64,000 bases of DNA from CBDAPX01 sp965198725. Its GTDB lineage: Bacteria; Pseudomonadota; Alphaproteobacteria; Rhodobacterales; Rhodobacteraceae. The first letter of the stretch is position 1. Every line of letters starts with the position of its first letter. The position numbers and the translations under genes were made by a program. The stretch lies in assembly GCA_965198725.1 (NCBI GenBank), contig CBDAPX010000001.1, forward strand, positions 2,418,001-2,482,000. Reading direction: 5' to 3'. Below, piece after piece: positions 16,868-25,210 of the stretch. The notes beneath the pieces were generated by a model that was given only the letters and a program-made list of their open reading frames with translations, was not told where the DNA came from and did no database searches.

Positions 16868-17731
16868 TCACGACCAGGTTTTGTCCAAAAACGCGCGGAT
16901 CAGCTTAACTGTTTGCACGGGCGCTTCCTCATGCGCCAGGTGGCCGAGCCGTTGCAGAGAAATCACTTCGGCATTCGTCATGCTTGCGGCCGCGTTTTGT
17001 GATGTTTTCGGCGGGACGGCTTTATCATTGTCCCCGGTGATGAACAGCACAGGTGCGGCGATCTCTGGCAATTGCGCGAGCAGTGGATCAATGTGCCATT
17101 GCGTCATCATTTGCAGCGTGGCCTGTGCGTGGGCGCGGTCGCTGATTAAGTCCGCATAACAATTGAGGCCGGTCGCATCCACCGTTGAACCCGTGCCAGC
17201 GATCAACCGTTCTGCACGCCGCATGGGATTGGGGCCCATGGTAAAGATTGTTGCCGTAAATGGGTTGAGCGACAAAAGCTTGGCCAGCATCGGAAAAAGC
17301 CAGCCTGCGATCCCTTCGAAATGTGCAAGCGCGGGGTTGATGCCGATGACCGGCGGGGGACCGGACAGCGTCTGTGACAATGCCAGAGCAATCGCTGCAC
17401 CGGCAGAATGCCCGATCAGTGCGGCTGGTTCGAATGTTTCTTGGGCACACAAGGCGGCGATATCTTCGGTCATCGCCGATAGACCACAACGGGTCAGAGT
17501 CCCGGCACGGGTAAAGCCCTGACCGGGGAGATCGATCGCGACCACGCGATAATCGGTAGCCAAGAGTGGCAGGATATCGCGCCATGTGTGGGTTGAGCCG
17601 CCCGCGCCGTGCAAAAACAGCAAGAGCGGTCCTTTGCCCATATCGGTCACGTACCAGTCATGCGGCCGGCTGCGGACGTATCGGGAATGGTCTGCAAGCG
17701 GCCAGCCGGTTTTTAAACGCGCGCGATCCAT
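16868..17731 (-). CDS. bchO: Magnesium chelatase accessory alpha/beta hydrolase BchO
   Basis: The product is 287 aa with an alpha/beta-hydrolase fold: oxyanion HGAGG at residues 41-45, nucleophile elbow GHSAG at 107-111, a C-terminal GDND acid region and LGHLAHEEAP carrying the His. BchO is always found next to bchI and bchD and is thought to assist Mg insertion into protoporphyrin IX, but its catalytic role is not established. The start at 17731 gives the typical RARLKTGWPLADHSRYV N-terminus. It is the last gene of the crtA-bchI-bchD-bchO group. Confidence 0.92.
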   Translation of the reverse strand: MDRARLKTGWPLADHSRYVRSRPHDWYVTDMGKGPLLLFLHGAGGSTHTWRDILPLLATDYRVVAIDLPGQGFTRAGTLTRCGLSAMTEDIAALCAQETFEPAALIGHSAGAAIALALSQTLSGPPPVIGINPALAHFEGIAGWLFPMLAKLLSLNPFTATIFTMGPNPMRRAERLIAGTGSTVDATGLNCYADLISDRAHAQATLQMMTQWHIDPLLAQLPEIAAPVLFITGDNDKAVPPKTSQNAAASMTNAEVISLQRLGHLAHEEAPVQTVKLIRAFLDKTWS

Positions 17732-17735
17732 CGGC

Positions 17736-19388
17736 TTACGTCCTGAGCGCGTCCGACAAGGCACTGGACAGCGTTTTGGCATCCGCGCGCGGCAGCGGCA
17801 TGTGGCGCGCACCCAGCGCATTGGCCAACGTCTGTGTTGTCGGTCCCGGGCGCATGGCGGTGTCGATCACCGCGGCTGAAACTCCCAGCGCGCGCAAACC
17901 CAAAGCCAGCCGGGTTGCTTCGTCCTGCGCGGTTTGCCGTCCGCCGGTGCCCTCCAATGTGACATTGGCGCGTCCGTCGGTCATCAGGGCCAGAACCGGC
18001 GTCAAACCTTGGCCACGCGCCTGCATCACCAGATCGGTTGCCAGTTTCAAACCCGCAGCAAGCGGGGTGCCGCCGCCACCGGGAAGGCTCGAAAGCCGCC
18101 GCTTGGCCTGAACCAAAGACCGGGTGGGCGGCAAGAGCAGCTCCGCCGCTGTGCCCCGGAACGAAATCAGCGCAACGTGGTCCCGATGGGCATAAGCCTG
18201 ACCCAGCAAAAGTTCGATGGCCCCCTTTGCCTCGGCCAACCGCGCAACGGCGGCTGATCCGGACGCATCGACGCAGAAGATGATCAACCGGTCGGAATGA
18301 TCCTCGGTCCGGCGCAGATGGATGTCATCGGGACGGATCATCAGGCCGGTTTCAACACCCGCCGCGCGGCGCCGTATCGGTTGCCACGGGGCCGCGGCGC
18401 GCAGGGTAGCTAGAATGTCGATGCGCGATTGGCCATCGGGGCGACCCCGCCGGGGGGCCAGCGGGCGGCCCCGACGATTGCCCCGTCGTTTGGCCCCGGC
18501 ACCTGTGCCACTGGAACCCCGCAGAGACGCGCCACCCTGTAAGCGCGCCAACAAATCGGCGGGCAGATGGGCCGCCACGGCTTCGATCATCATATCGTCC
18601 AAAGGATCGGAGCGCCCTTGATCCTGGGTTGGCGGCGGGGTGTCTTCGACCGGGTCGTCCTCGACCGGTGGTTCCGGTTGCACGGTTGCACGCGCGGCGT
18701 AAACCAGTTCGGCCGCCAATCGTAGATGATGTTCTTGCGGTGTCGTATCCGCATCCAGAGCGGCCAAGGCCCGCGCGGTCCGGGCCGCCAGCAGCGGTGC
18801 ACGCAGGCTGTCGATGCCGAACCGCGCAGCAATCGCGGTCAGGGCGGCAATCTGACCGTTGTCGAGCGAGACCTTATGCATATGCTCTTGCGCGGTTTGA
18901 AGGGCGCGAGGATCAAGGCCACCTGTCGTGGCCTCCAGCCGTCCGATGTCTTCAAGGCTGATGTGAAAGGCAAGCCGGTCGGCCAGCGCCTCTGGCGCGG
19001 CTTCATCCGGATGTGCGCCTTCGTCAAACAGAATCAACGCATGACCTTGTCCCGCATCCAGCACTTGGCAAAGACGCGCCGCAAGGTGGGGCGATGTTCG
19101 CTCTGCCATGGGCAACAACAGGGTGCAGGGCGTGGCAACAAGGCCCGGGTCCTGCACAATGCGCCCAGTGGCCAAGGTGGCCGCGACGTCCGGCCCGCCA
19201 AAAAGCTGCGTGTCAGAAACATCCGTGTGAATGCGGCGAAACGCCAAAGGCAGAGTGTTAAGCTGGCTTTGAAACTGTCGCAGAACCGGACCGACCCGCG
19301 CGCGCAGTTTGATCCCGCCAAGACCGCCAGGATCAACGGCCAATGCGGACAGCGCCAGCATGGCCTGTGACCAGGTGTGGCCGGTCAT
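17736..19388 (-). CDS. bchD: Magnesium chelatase subunit D
   Basis: The product is 550 aa. The N-terminal third is an AAA-like domain without a Walker A motif, as is usual for BchD. A Pro/acid linker covers about residues 237-265. The C-terminal von Willebrand A domain has the MIDAS motif DASGS at 374-378 and the later MTDGRAN. BchD docks with BchI in the ATP-driven motor that loads Mg2+ into protoporphyrin on BchH. Its start overlaps the bchI stop by 4 bases. Confidence 0.95.
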   Translation of the reverse strand: MTGHTWSQAMLALSALAVDPGGLGGIKLRARVGPVLRQFQSQLNTLPLAFRRIHTDVSDTQLFGGPDVAATLATGRIVQDPGLVATPCTLLLPMAERTSPHLAARLCQVLDAGQGHALILFDEGAHPDEAAPEALADRLAFHISLEDIGRLEATTGGLDPRALQTAQEHMHKVSLDNGQIAALTAIAARFGIDSLRAPLLAARTARALAALDADTTPQEHHLRLAAELVYAARATVQPEPPVEDDPVEDTPPPTQDQGRSDPLDDMMIEAVAAHLPADLLARLQGGASLRGSSGTGAGAKRRGNRRGRPLAPRRGRPDGQSRIDILATLRAAAPWQPIRRRAAGVETGLMIRPDDIHLRRTEDHSDRLIIFCVDASGSAAVARLAEAKGAIELLLGQAYAHRDHVALISFRGTAAELLLPPTRSLVQAKRRLSSLPGGGGTPLAAGLKLATDLVMQARGQGLTPVLALMTDGRANVTLEGTGGRQTAQDEATRLALGLRALGVSAAVIDTAMRPGPTTQTLANALGARHMPLPRADAKTLSSALSDALRT

Positions 19389-20392
19389 CCCAAAACCTCC
19401 TCCACCGCGCGCAGAACACGAGCGGTCGATCCGGCCTCGTCCAGGGGATCACGGCGTAACCTATGGCTCAACGCCATCGGCGCGACGCTGCGCAGATGGT
19501 CCCGCGTAAGCGTCGCATCATCGCGGTAGGCGGCCAACGCGCGCCCGGCTTTGAGCAAGGTCAACTCACCGCGCAACCCATCGGACCCAAGCGCCACGCA
19601 CAGCTGGGCGCAATCCCGCAGGATGTCGGTGTCCGCATCGACCGCACCGACCCGGTCGCGGGCCGCCAGAATGGCTTTGCGGATTTTAGTGTCTTGCGCC
19701 CGCCAACGTTTCATGAACGCCGCATGGTTGTTTTCATACGCATCGCGTCGCTGGATCACCTCAATCCGGTCTTCGATATCATCCGGTGTGCGCACCTCGA
19801 CGCTGAGGCCAAACCGATCAAGCAATTGGGGGCGCAACTCGCCTTCTTCCGGGTTTCCCGATCCCACGAGGACAAACCGGGCGGGGTGGCGGATCGACAG
19901 GCCCTCACGTTCCACCACGTTCTCTCCGGTTTGCGCCACATCAAGCAACAGATCAACGATGTGATCTTCCAGAAGATTGACCTCATCAATGTACAGATAA
20001 CCACGGTTGGCTTGGGCCAAGAGACCCGGCTGAAACGCCTTTTCGCCCTGTGTCAGCGCACGTTCAATATCCAGCGCACCTGTGACCCGATCCTCTGTGA
20101 CACCAAGAGGCAAGTCGATCACAGGGGTCGGGCGGGTGACAATCTTGCCTTTGATCGGAGATGCCCAATCCGGCACATCTTCAACCCTGGCCGCATTGAT
20201 CGGGCAGCCCTCGACCATCTTGATAGGGGTCAACAGCGCGGCGAGTGCGCGAACGGCTGTCGATTTGCCCGTGCCCCGGTCGCCAAAGGCCAGAACGCCG
20301 CCAAGACCCGGTTCGATCGCTGTCAGGATCATGGCCAGTTTCATCTGATCCTGACCGACAATCGCGGAAAACGGATAGGGCGCTTTGGTCAT
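19385..20392 (-). CDS. bchI: Magnesium chelatase ATPase subunit I
   Basis: The product is 335 aa, an AAA+ ATPase. Walker A GDRGTGKST is at residues 37-45 and a Walker B segment YLYIDEVNLLEDHIV at about 150-164. The conserved ERA and sensor regions NPEEGELRPQLLDRFGL follow. BchI hexamers drive Mg chelation with BchD and BchH, committing protoporphyrin IX to bacteriochlorophyll. Start and stop overlap crtA and bchD by 4 bases each, so the block is translationally coupled. Confidence 0.97.
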   Translation of the reverse strand: MTKAPYPFSAIVGQDQMKLAMILTAIEPGLGGVLAFGDRGTGKSTAVRALAALLTPIKMVEGCPINAARVEDVPDWASPIKGKIVTRPTPVIDLPLGVTEDRVTGALDIERALTQGEKAFQPGLLAQANRGYLYIDEVNLLEDHIVDLLLDVAQTGENVVEREGLSIRHPARFVLVGSGNPEEGELRPQLLDRFGLSVEVRTPDDIEDRIEVIQRRDAYENNHAAFMKRWRAQDTKIRKAILAARDRVGAVDADTDILRDCAQLCVALGSDGLRGELTLLKAGRALAAYRDDATLTRDHLRSVAPMALSHRLRRDPLDEAGSTARVLRAVEEVLG

Positions 20393-21132
20393 TGGGCAGT
20401 TCCGAGTTGCGGTAGCGGGGCGGCACCGTGCCAGGTGCCGCGTGCGTCCAGTACGTTGAACCGGGCGTACAGCTCTTCCCGGAACCAGTTTCCGTCCCGA
20501 ACCGCCTGAATGGCACGGGCATGCGGACCGTCGGTGCGCGCGAAAGCGGCCATCGTCGTGGTGTCGGGCCAGATGGAAAACGTCACCTGGTGCATCAACG
20601 GCACCTCGCCGATGCCGATTTTGAAAAGCACGTTGGGGTCATCGCCGATCACATCCGAAATATCCGGCACCCTTTGCCAGAAGGGCAACAAGGCACGCGG
20701 GCGCAGGGTGGCGCGGGTCAAGGCGGCCAGCGGGCCCGGGGCAGGGGTCTTGTCTGCAACGAAGGGGGCACGCCCGGACCACTGGCCGCGGACAGAGGTG
20801 GGTTGCAGAAAGACGGTCCAGCTTTCGGTTGCGCGGCGCAGATACCGTTTATAAATCGCGGCGTCTGCGGTTTGCGCGCGCGCGGTATCAAGATCGCTCC
20901 ACGTCGCTAAAATCGCGTAGACGGCGGTGTTGGGAACCGGCGTGAACCCTTCGCCCGTACCGGACCCACACAGCTTCCAAAAATCAATACCGGGTACGCG
21001 CGGCATGGACAGCCGCGCCGCGCCCATCATCGTAAAGGCCCAGATACGGTCCAGGTAACCTGAGAACCGAAAAAAGCTTATGGAAACCGGTTTGATGTGA
21101 TCCTCCAACGGTTTGTCCATTAAGTGTGACAC
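20389..21132 (-). CDS. crtA: Spheroidene monooxygenase CrtA
   Basis: The product is 247 aa from the GTG at 21132. Family blocks include SISFFRFSGYLDRIWAF, MPRVPGIDFWKLCGSGTGEGF, NTAVYAILATW and LMHQVTFSIWPD. CrtA introduces the 2-keto group that turns spheroidene into spheroidenone under oxygen. The frame is open up to 21174, but the far TTG lies inside a PpsR operator. The GTG has an AAGGA site 7 bases upstream; an ATG at 21156 is a second choice. It is the first gene of crtA-bchIDO. Confidence 0.92.
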   Translation of the reverse strand: MSHLMDKPLEDHIKPVSISFFRFSGYLDRIWAFTMMGAARLSMPRVPGIDFWKLCGSGTGEGFTPVPNTAVYAILATWSDLDTARAQTADAAIYKRYLRRATESWTVFLQPTSVRGQWSGRAPFVADKTPAPGPLAALTRATLRPRALLPFWQRVPDISDVIGDDPNVLFKIGIGEVPLMHQVTFSIWPDTTTMAAFARTDGPHARAIQAVRDGNWFREELYARFNVLDARGTWHGAAPLPQLGTAQ

Positions 21133-21168
21133 GGATTTTTCCTTGTGAAAAGCCATGTAAAGGCGAAT

Positions 21169-21186
21169 TGTCAACTAAACTGGACA
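21169..21186. promoter_or_regulatory. PpsR/CrtJ operator in the crtA-crtI divergent promoter region
   Basis: TGT-CAACTAAACTGG-ACA matches the TGT-N12-ACA consensus exactly. It sits between the divergent crtA and crtI start codons, so one repressor-bound site could silence both. A nearby TGT-N10-ACA (21196-21211) has the wrong spacing but could be a weak second site. Confidence 0.8.
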
Positions 21187-21229
21187 TGTGTACAGTGTAG
21201 TTATGTTGACAATTTCGGATCCGCGCCGA

Positions 21230-22753
21230 ATGACCGAAGCCGCATCTATGGGTGCGGCACATGCGGTTGTGATCGGGGCGGGCTTGGGCGGCTTGGCAGC
21301 AGCCATGCGTCTGGGCGCGCGCGGCTACCGTGTTACGGTGATCGACCGGCTGGATATGCCCGGGGGGCGCGCCTCGGCGATTTATCAGGACGGGCATCGG
21401 TTTGACCTTGGTCCAACGATTGTCACCGTACCCCATGTCTTGCGAGAGCTTTGGGCCGCTTGCGGTCGGGATTTTGACGCCGATGTCGATCTGCGCGCGC
21501 TGGACCCGTTTTATGAAATCCGCTGGCCTGATGGCAGCCGGTTTGCGGCGCGCCAGAATGCCGAAGATATGCGGGCCGAAGTGGCGCGCCTGTCCCCGGG
21601 TGATTTGGCCGGGTTCGACCGCTTCCTGATCGATAGTGAGCGGCGCTATCGCGTTGGGTTCGAAGATATGGGCCAACGTCCGATGCATTCCTTGTGGGAA
21701 CTGATAAAGGTTTTGCCCACCTTCGCGATGCTGCGGGCGGATCGATCCATCGCGGCGCATGCGGCGCGGCGGGTCAAAGACCCGCGATTGCAGATGGCGC
21801 TCTCGTTTCATCCGCTGTTTATCGGCGGCGATCCGTTCAACGTGACCTCGATGTACGCCCTTGTCAGCCATTTGGAAAAAGCCTTTGGCGTGCATTATGC
21901 CGTGGGCGGTGTTGCCGCGATTGCAGAGGCGATGGCCAAGATCGTGCGTGATCAGAACGGCAAAATCCTGCAAGGCGCAGTGGTTGACGAAATCCTATTG
22001 AAGGCGGGACGCGCGCGGGGCGTGCGGCTGAGCAGTGGCGAGATCATTCCGGCGGATGTGGTCGTTTCCAACGCGGATGCGGGTCACACCTATGACCACC
22101 TTCTGCGCAATCACAAGGTGCGTCGCTGGACCGGGCCACGTTTGAAACGGACGAAATGGTCGATGGGTCTTTTCGTCTGGTATTTTGGCACACGCGGCAC
22201 CCGCGGCATGTGGCCGGATGCAGGCCATCACACGATCCTGAATGGCCCAAGGTACAAAGGTTTGGTCCACGACATTTTCCGAAAAGGCCATCTGGCCGAG
22301 GATATGAGCCTTTACGTCCATCGCCCCTCTGTCACCGATCCCACGGTCGCACCGGATGGGGATGACGCGTTCTATGCGCTCAGCCCGGTGCCGCACCTTG
22401 GGCATGACAGCCCTGTGGATTGGGCCGAAATGTCTGACCGGTATCAGGAAAAGGTCCTGAACGTGCTGGAAGATCAGCTGTTGCCGGGGTTGCGGGGCCG
22501 GATTTCATCCTCGGTCGTCTTTACGCCGGACACGTTCAGAGATCGGTATCTCAGCCCGCATGGCGCAGGTTTTTCCATTGAACCGCGTATCCTGCAAAGC
22601 GCGTGGTTCCGTCCGCACAATGTCAGTGAAGAAGCAAAGGGGTTCTACCTTGTCGGGGCGGGTACGCATCCCGGTGCCGGGGTGCCCGGTGTTATTTGCA
22701 GCGCGGCCGTGCTCGATCAATTGGTACCTGACCCACAAATGGTGACCGCATGA
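21230..22753 (+). CDS. crtI: Phytoene desaturase CrtI
   Basis: The product is 507 aa. The N-terminal FAD dinucleotide-binding fold is HAVVIGAGLGGLAAAMRLGARGYRVTVIDR, followed by MPGGRASAIYQDG. The C-terminal signature is GFYLVGAGTHPGAGVPGVICSA. In the spheroidene pathway CrtI makes neurosporene by three desaturations. Earlier in-frame starts at 21188 and 21203 lie in the promoter region, so MTEAASMGAAHAVV is preferred. The stop overlaps the crtB start. Confidence 0.95.
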   Translation: MTEAASMGAAHAVVIGAGLGGLAAAMRLGARGYRVTVIDRLDMPGGRASAIYQDGHRFDLGPTIVTVPHVLRELWAACGRDFDADVDLRALDPFYEIRWPDGSRFAARQNAEDMRAEVARLSPGDLAGFDRFLIDSERRYRVGFEDMGQRPMHSLWELIKVLPTFAMLRADRSIAAHAARRVKDPRLQMALSFHPLFIGGDPFNVTSMYALVSHLEKAFGVHYAVGGVAAIAEAMAKIVRDQNGKILQGAVVDEILLKAGRARGVRLSSGEIIPADVVVSNADAGHTYDHLLRNHKVRRWTGPRLKRTKWSMGLFVWYFGTRGTRGMWPDAGHHTILNGPRYKGLVHDIFRKGHLAEDMSLYVHRPSVTDPTVAPDGDDAFYALSPVPHLGHDSPVDWAEMSDRYQEKVLNVLEDQLLPGLRGRISSSVVFTPDTFRDRYLSPHGAGFSIEPRILQSAWFRPHNVSEEAKGFYLVGAGTHPGAGVPGVICSAAVLDQLVPDPQMVTA

Positions 22754-23799
22754 CCCTCGAAGATCGCGATATCGCCTATTGCGCGGAAACCATCCGCCAT
22801 GGATCAAAGTCCTTCCATGCAGCATCACATCTTTTGCCCGCAAGCGTGCGCAACCCCGCTTTGGTGCTCTATGCGTTTTGCCGTCAAGCCGACGACGCGG
22901 TAGACCTGAACGCGGATAAATCCGATGCGGTTCATGTGCTGTGGGACCGGTTGAATGACATTTACCAAGGCCGCCCACGCAACGCGCCAGAAGATCGCGC
23001 CTTTGCCACCATTGTCGAAGAGTTTGACATGCCCCGTGCCTTGCCCGAGGCGTTGCTGGAAGGCTTCGCTTGGGACGCGCTGGAACGCCAATATCCCACG
23101 ATTTCCGATCTGCGTGCCTATGCGGCACGTGTAGCTTCCGCAGTGGGCGCGATGATGTGTGTCCTGATGCGCGTGCGGGATCGAAACGCGCTGAGCCGTG
23201 CCTGTGATTTGGGGGTTGCGATGCAACTGACCAATATTGCCCGGGATGTCGGTGAAGACGCGCAAGAAGGGCGGCTCTATTTGCCGGTGACATGGCTGGA
23301 AGATGCGGGCGTCGATGCAGCGGAGCTGGTCCAGTCACCGCGCCCGTCGCCCGAACTGGGCCACGTGGTGCGCCGCCTGCTTGTCGAAGCGGATGGGCTT
23401 TATCGACGGTCCGAGGCGGGGATACCCGCGCTGCCCTTGAACTGTCGGATGGGGATATTCGCGGCCCGCCATATCTATGCCGGGATCGGTGGAGTTGTCC
23501 GACGCGCTGGCTATGACCCGATCAGTGATCGGGCCCGCACACGGGGCTGGCAAAAACTGGGATGGCTGTCGCTGTCGGCCATACAAGGCGTTGCAAGTGC
23601 CGGGTTGCCGACATCGCCGCTGCTTTTTGCACGGCCTTTGCCGGAAACCGCATTCCTAGTGGACGCTGCAGCCGATCCGATCCTGCGGCGGGATTGGAGC
23701 GATACGCTCTATGATACCTTGGCACAGGCCAAGGCCTATGACCTCAAACAGCGCAGCACCTTGATCCGGGACCGTGCCGGCGCAAATATGCGGGCATGA
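22750..23799 (+). CDS. crtB: Phytoene synthase CrtB
   Basis: The product is 349 aa. Both Asp-rich substrate motifs are present: DDAVD at residues 48-52 and, near residue 165, NIARDVGEDAQEGRLYLP. RLYLP plus the distal LPLNCRMGIFAARHIYAGIG are typical of bacterial phytoene synthases. It condenses two geranylgeranyl diphosphates to phytoene, the CrtI substrate. It is coupled to crtI (ATGA overlap) and to tspO downstream. Confidence 0.96.
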   Translation: MTLEDRDIAYCAETIRHGSKSFHAASHLLPASVRNPALVLYAFCRQADDAVDLNADKSDAVHVLWDRLNDIYQGRPRNAPEDRAFATIVEEFDMPRALPEALLEGFAWDALERQYPTISDLRAYAARVASAVGAMMCVLMRVRDRNALSRACDLGVAMQLTNIARDVGEDAQEGRLYLPVTWLEDAGVDAAELVQSPRPSPELGHVVRRLLVEADGLYRRSEAGIPALPLNCRMGIFAARHIYAGIGGVVRRAGYDPISDRARTRGWQKLGWLSLSAIQGVASAGLPTSPLLFARPLPETAFLVDAAADPILRRDWSDTLYDTLAQAKAYDLKQRSTLIRDRAGANMRA

Positions 23800-24275
23800 T
23801 CTGGGCCTATTTTTGCATTTTTCTGGCGGCTTGCTTTGCGGCAGGGGCGACTGGCGCGATGTTCCCGCCGGGGGCATGGTATCGCGCGCTCAATAAACCC
23901 AGTTGGACACCACCAGACTGGTTGTTCCCGGTGGCTTGGACAACGCTCTATCTGTGTATGTCCTACGCGGGCGCGCGCGCCGCTATGTTGTCGGACAACG
24001 GTTTGGCCATGGCGCTTTGGTCTTTGCAGATCGCTTTGAACACGCTTTGGACGCCTGTCTTTTTCGGTTTGCGGCGCATCCGAGCGGGAATGGCCGTTTT
24101 GGTAGCGCTATGGATGGCGGTTGCGGCGTGCATGGTCGCCCTATGGGCTGTGGATTGGATCGCCTGTTTGCTGTTTGCGCCTTACCTTCTCTGGGTCACG
24201 GTGGCCGGGGCCTTGAACCTTGTGGTGTGGCGTTTGAACCCGGACGTGGCGCGCAGCGCGCCGGCGGTCGATTAA
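23796..24275 (+). CDS. tspO: TspO/MBR-family tryptophan-rich sensory protein
   Basis: The product is 159 aa with five predicted membrane helices. The TspO signature is clear: NKPSWTPPDWLFPVAWTTLYLCMSYAGARA near residues 30-60 and, later, LNTLWTPVFFGLRRI. In Rhodobacter sphaeroides TspO sits in the outer membrane and lowers photosynthesis gene expression, probably through tetrapyrrole efflux or breakdown. It overlaps crtB by 4 bases. Its stop overlaps that of the convergent crtC. Confidence 0.92.
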   Translation: MIWAYFCIFLAACFAAGATGAMFPPGAWYRALNKPSWTPPDWLFPVAWTTLYLCMSYAGARAAMLSDNGLAMALWSLQIALNTLWTPVFFGLRRIRAGMAVLVALWMAVAACMVALWAVDWIACLLFAPYLLWVTVAGALNLVVWRLNPDVARSAPAVD

Positions 24276-25210
24276 TCGAACCGCCAGCCCGGTCGGCGTG
24301 GGACCCGGACAGCGAGCATCGGTTTTAACAACGGGCTGCGAAACCGGACCAAATCCAGCGCTTCGTGCACGCCGACGGTTTCTTGACCGTTGATGGAGGT
24401 GCGCACAGCCGAGCGCGTGTAAAAGGGCGCGTCCAGCATCGCTTTGACCTGTCTGGGTTTGTATCCCGGATCCGCCCGCGTTTCGCGCGCCACGGCCCAA
24501 AGGCTGCGCGCCAGCCGCGCTTTGGGCGGTGGGGTGCTGATCCGCGCAGACCCATCAGCCTCAAAGGTAATCGCGGTTTCCAGCGTTGACCCATCTAGCC
24601 GTGTTGCATCGTAAAAACAGGTCGCACCTTCGGCCGTGGGGAACCGGCCCCATGTCCAATAGGAAAAGTCTTCTTCCAAAGCGCGCGTGCCGAAATTGGC
24701 GTCAAAATAGCCGTGACCCTCCCATTGCCAACCCGACGCTTCCAGATCGACCTTGATCCGCGACGACGGGGCAAAGGGGCGCCAGATGTGAGCCCCATCA
24801 GGGGTCAGGGTCATTTCCACATCTGTGAGCGCTTGTGGCGTGACCGTGATTTGGCCGCGCACACGCCCAACGATGGGCGGCGCGGAAATTTCATTGATGT
24901 CGATCACCAGGTTTGCGCCGTCCCAATGCATTGACGATGGGCCGACTTCGAACTGGTCGGGCGATTGGCGCAAGGCGGAGGCACCCCGATCCGTCATGGT
25001 AAACCGCCCACCCGGGCCATAGGTGGCCACGTTGATGCAGACATGGTTTTCGGGCGATTTGCGGCCCGACCATCGGTACCACGGCGAAAAGACCGAGCCT
25101 ATGAACCCGATGACACTGACCGCCTTGGTGCCGTCGTCGCTGATCCCGTCGACATACCACCAGGCGTAACCGTTTGGGGGGACGGCGAGGTGGAAGTTTG
25201 GTCCTGCATG
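24272..25210 (-). CDS. crtC: Acyclic carotenoid 1,2-hydratase CrtC (start codon not identifiable)
   Basis: From about 25210 the frame encodes a good CrtC of about 312 residues: AGPNFHLAVPPNGYAWWYVDGISDDG, then SVIGFIGSVFSPWYRWSGRK, NVATYGPGGRFTMTDRG and SSMHWDGANLVIDINE. CrtC hydrates neurosporene to hydroxyneurosporene. No in-frame ATG, GTG or TTG exists between an ATG at 25489, far inside crtD, and an internal GTG at 25030 that would delete the conserved N-terminus. The end coordinate is therefore where family similarity begins, not a proven start. An ATG one frame away at 25209 suggests a one-base loss. The crtD frame runs on to 25099, so the genes overlap by about 110 bases. Confidence 0.8.
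   Translation of the reverse strand, partial: HAGPNFHLAVPPNGYAWWYVDGISDDGTKAVSVIGFIGSVFSPWYRWSGRKSPENHVCINVATYGPGGRFTMTDRGASALRQSPDQFEVGPSSMHWDGANLVIDINEISAPPIVGRVRGQITVTPQALTDVEMTLTPDGAHIWRPFAPSSRIKVDLEASGWQWEGHGYFDANFGTRALEEDFSYWTWGRFPTAEGATCFYDATRLDGSTLETAITFEADGSARISTPPPKARLARSLWAVARETRADPGYKPRQVKAMLDAPFYTRSAVRTSINGQETVGVHEALDLVRFRSPLLKPMLAVRVPRRPGWRFD

Noticed and set aside
21196..21211. Second PpsR operator before crtI
   Set aside because: The half-sites are TGT and ACA but the spacing is 10, not 12 bases.
25176..25181. Programmed -1 frameshifting at the C6 run making a CrtD-CrtC fusion as the proven mechanism
   Set aside because: CrtC-like sequence (FHLAV) already begins upstream of the run, so slippage there cannot be the only explanation. 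It is kept only as one possibility within the crtC finding.
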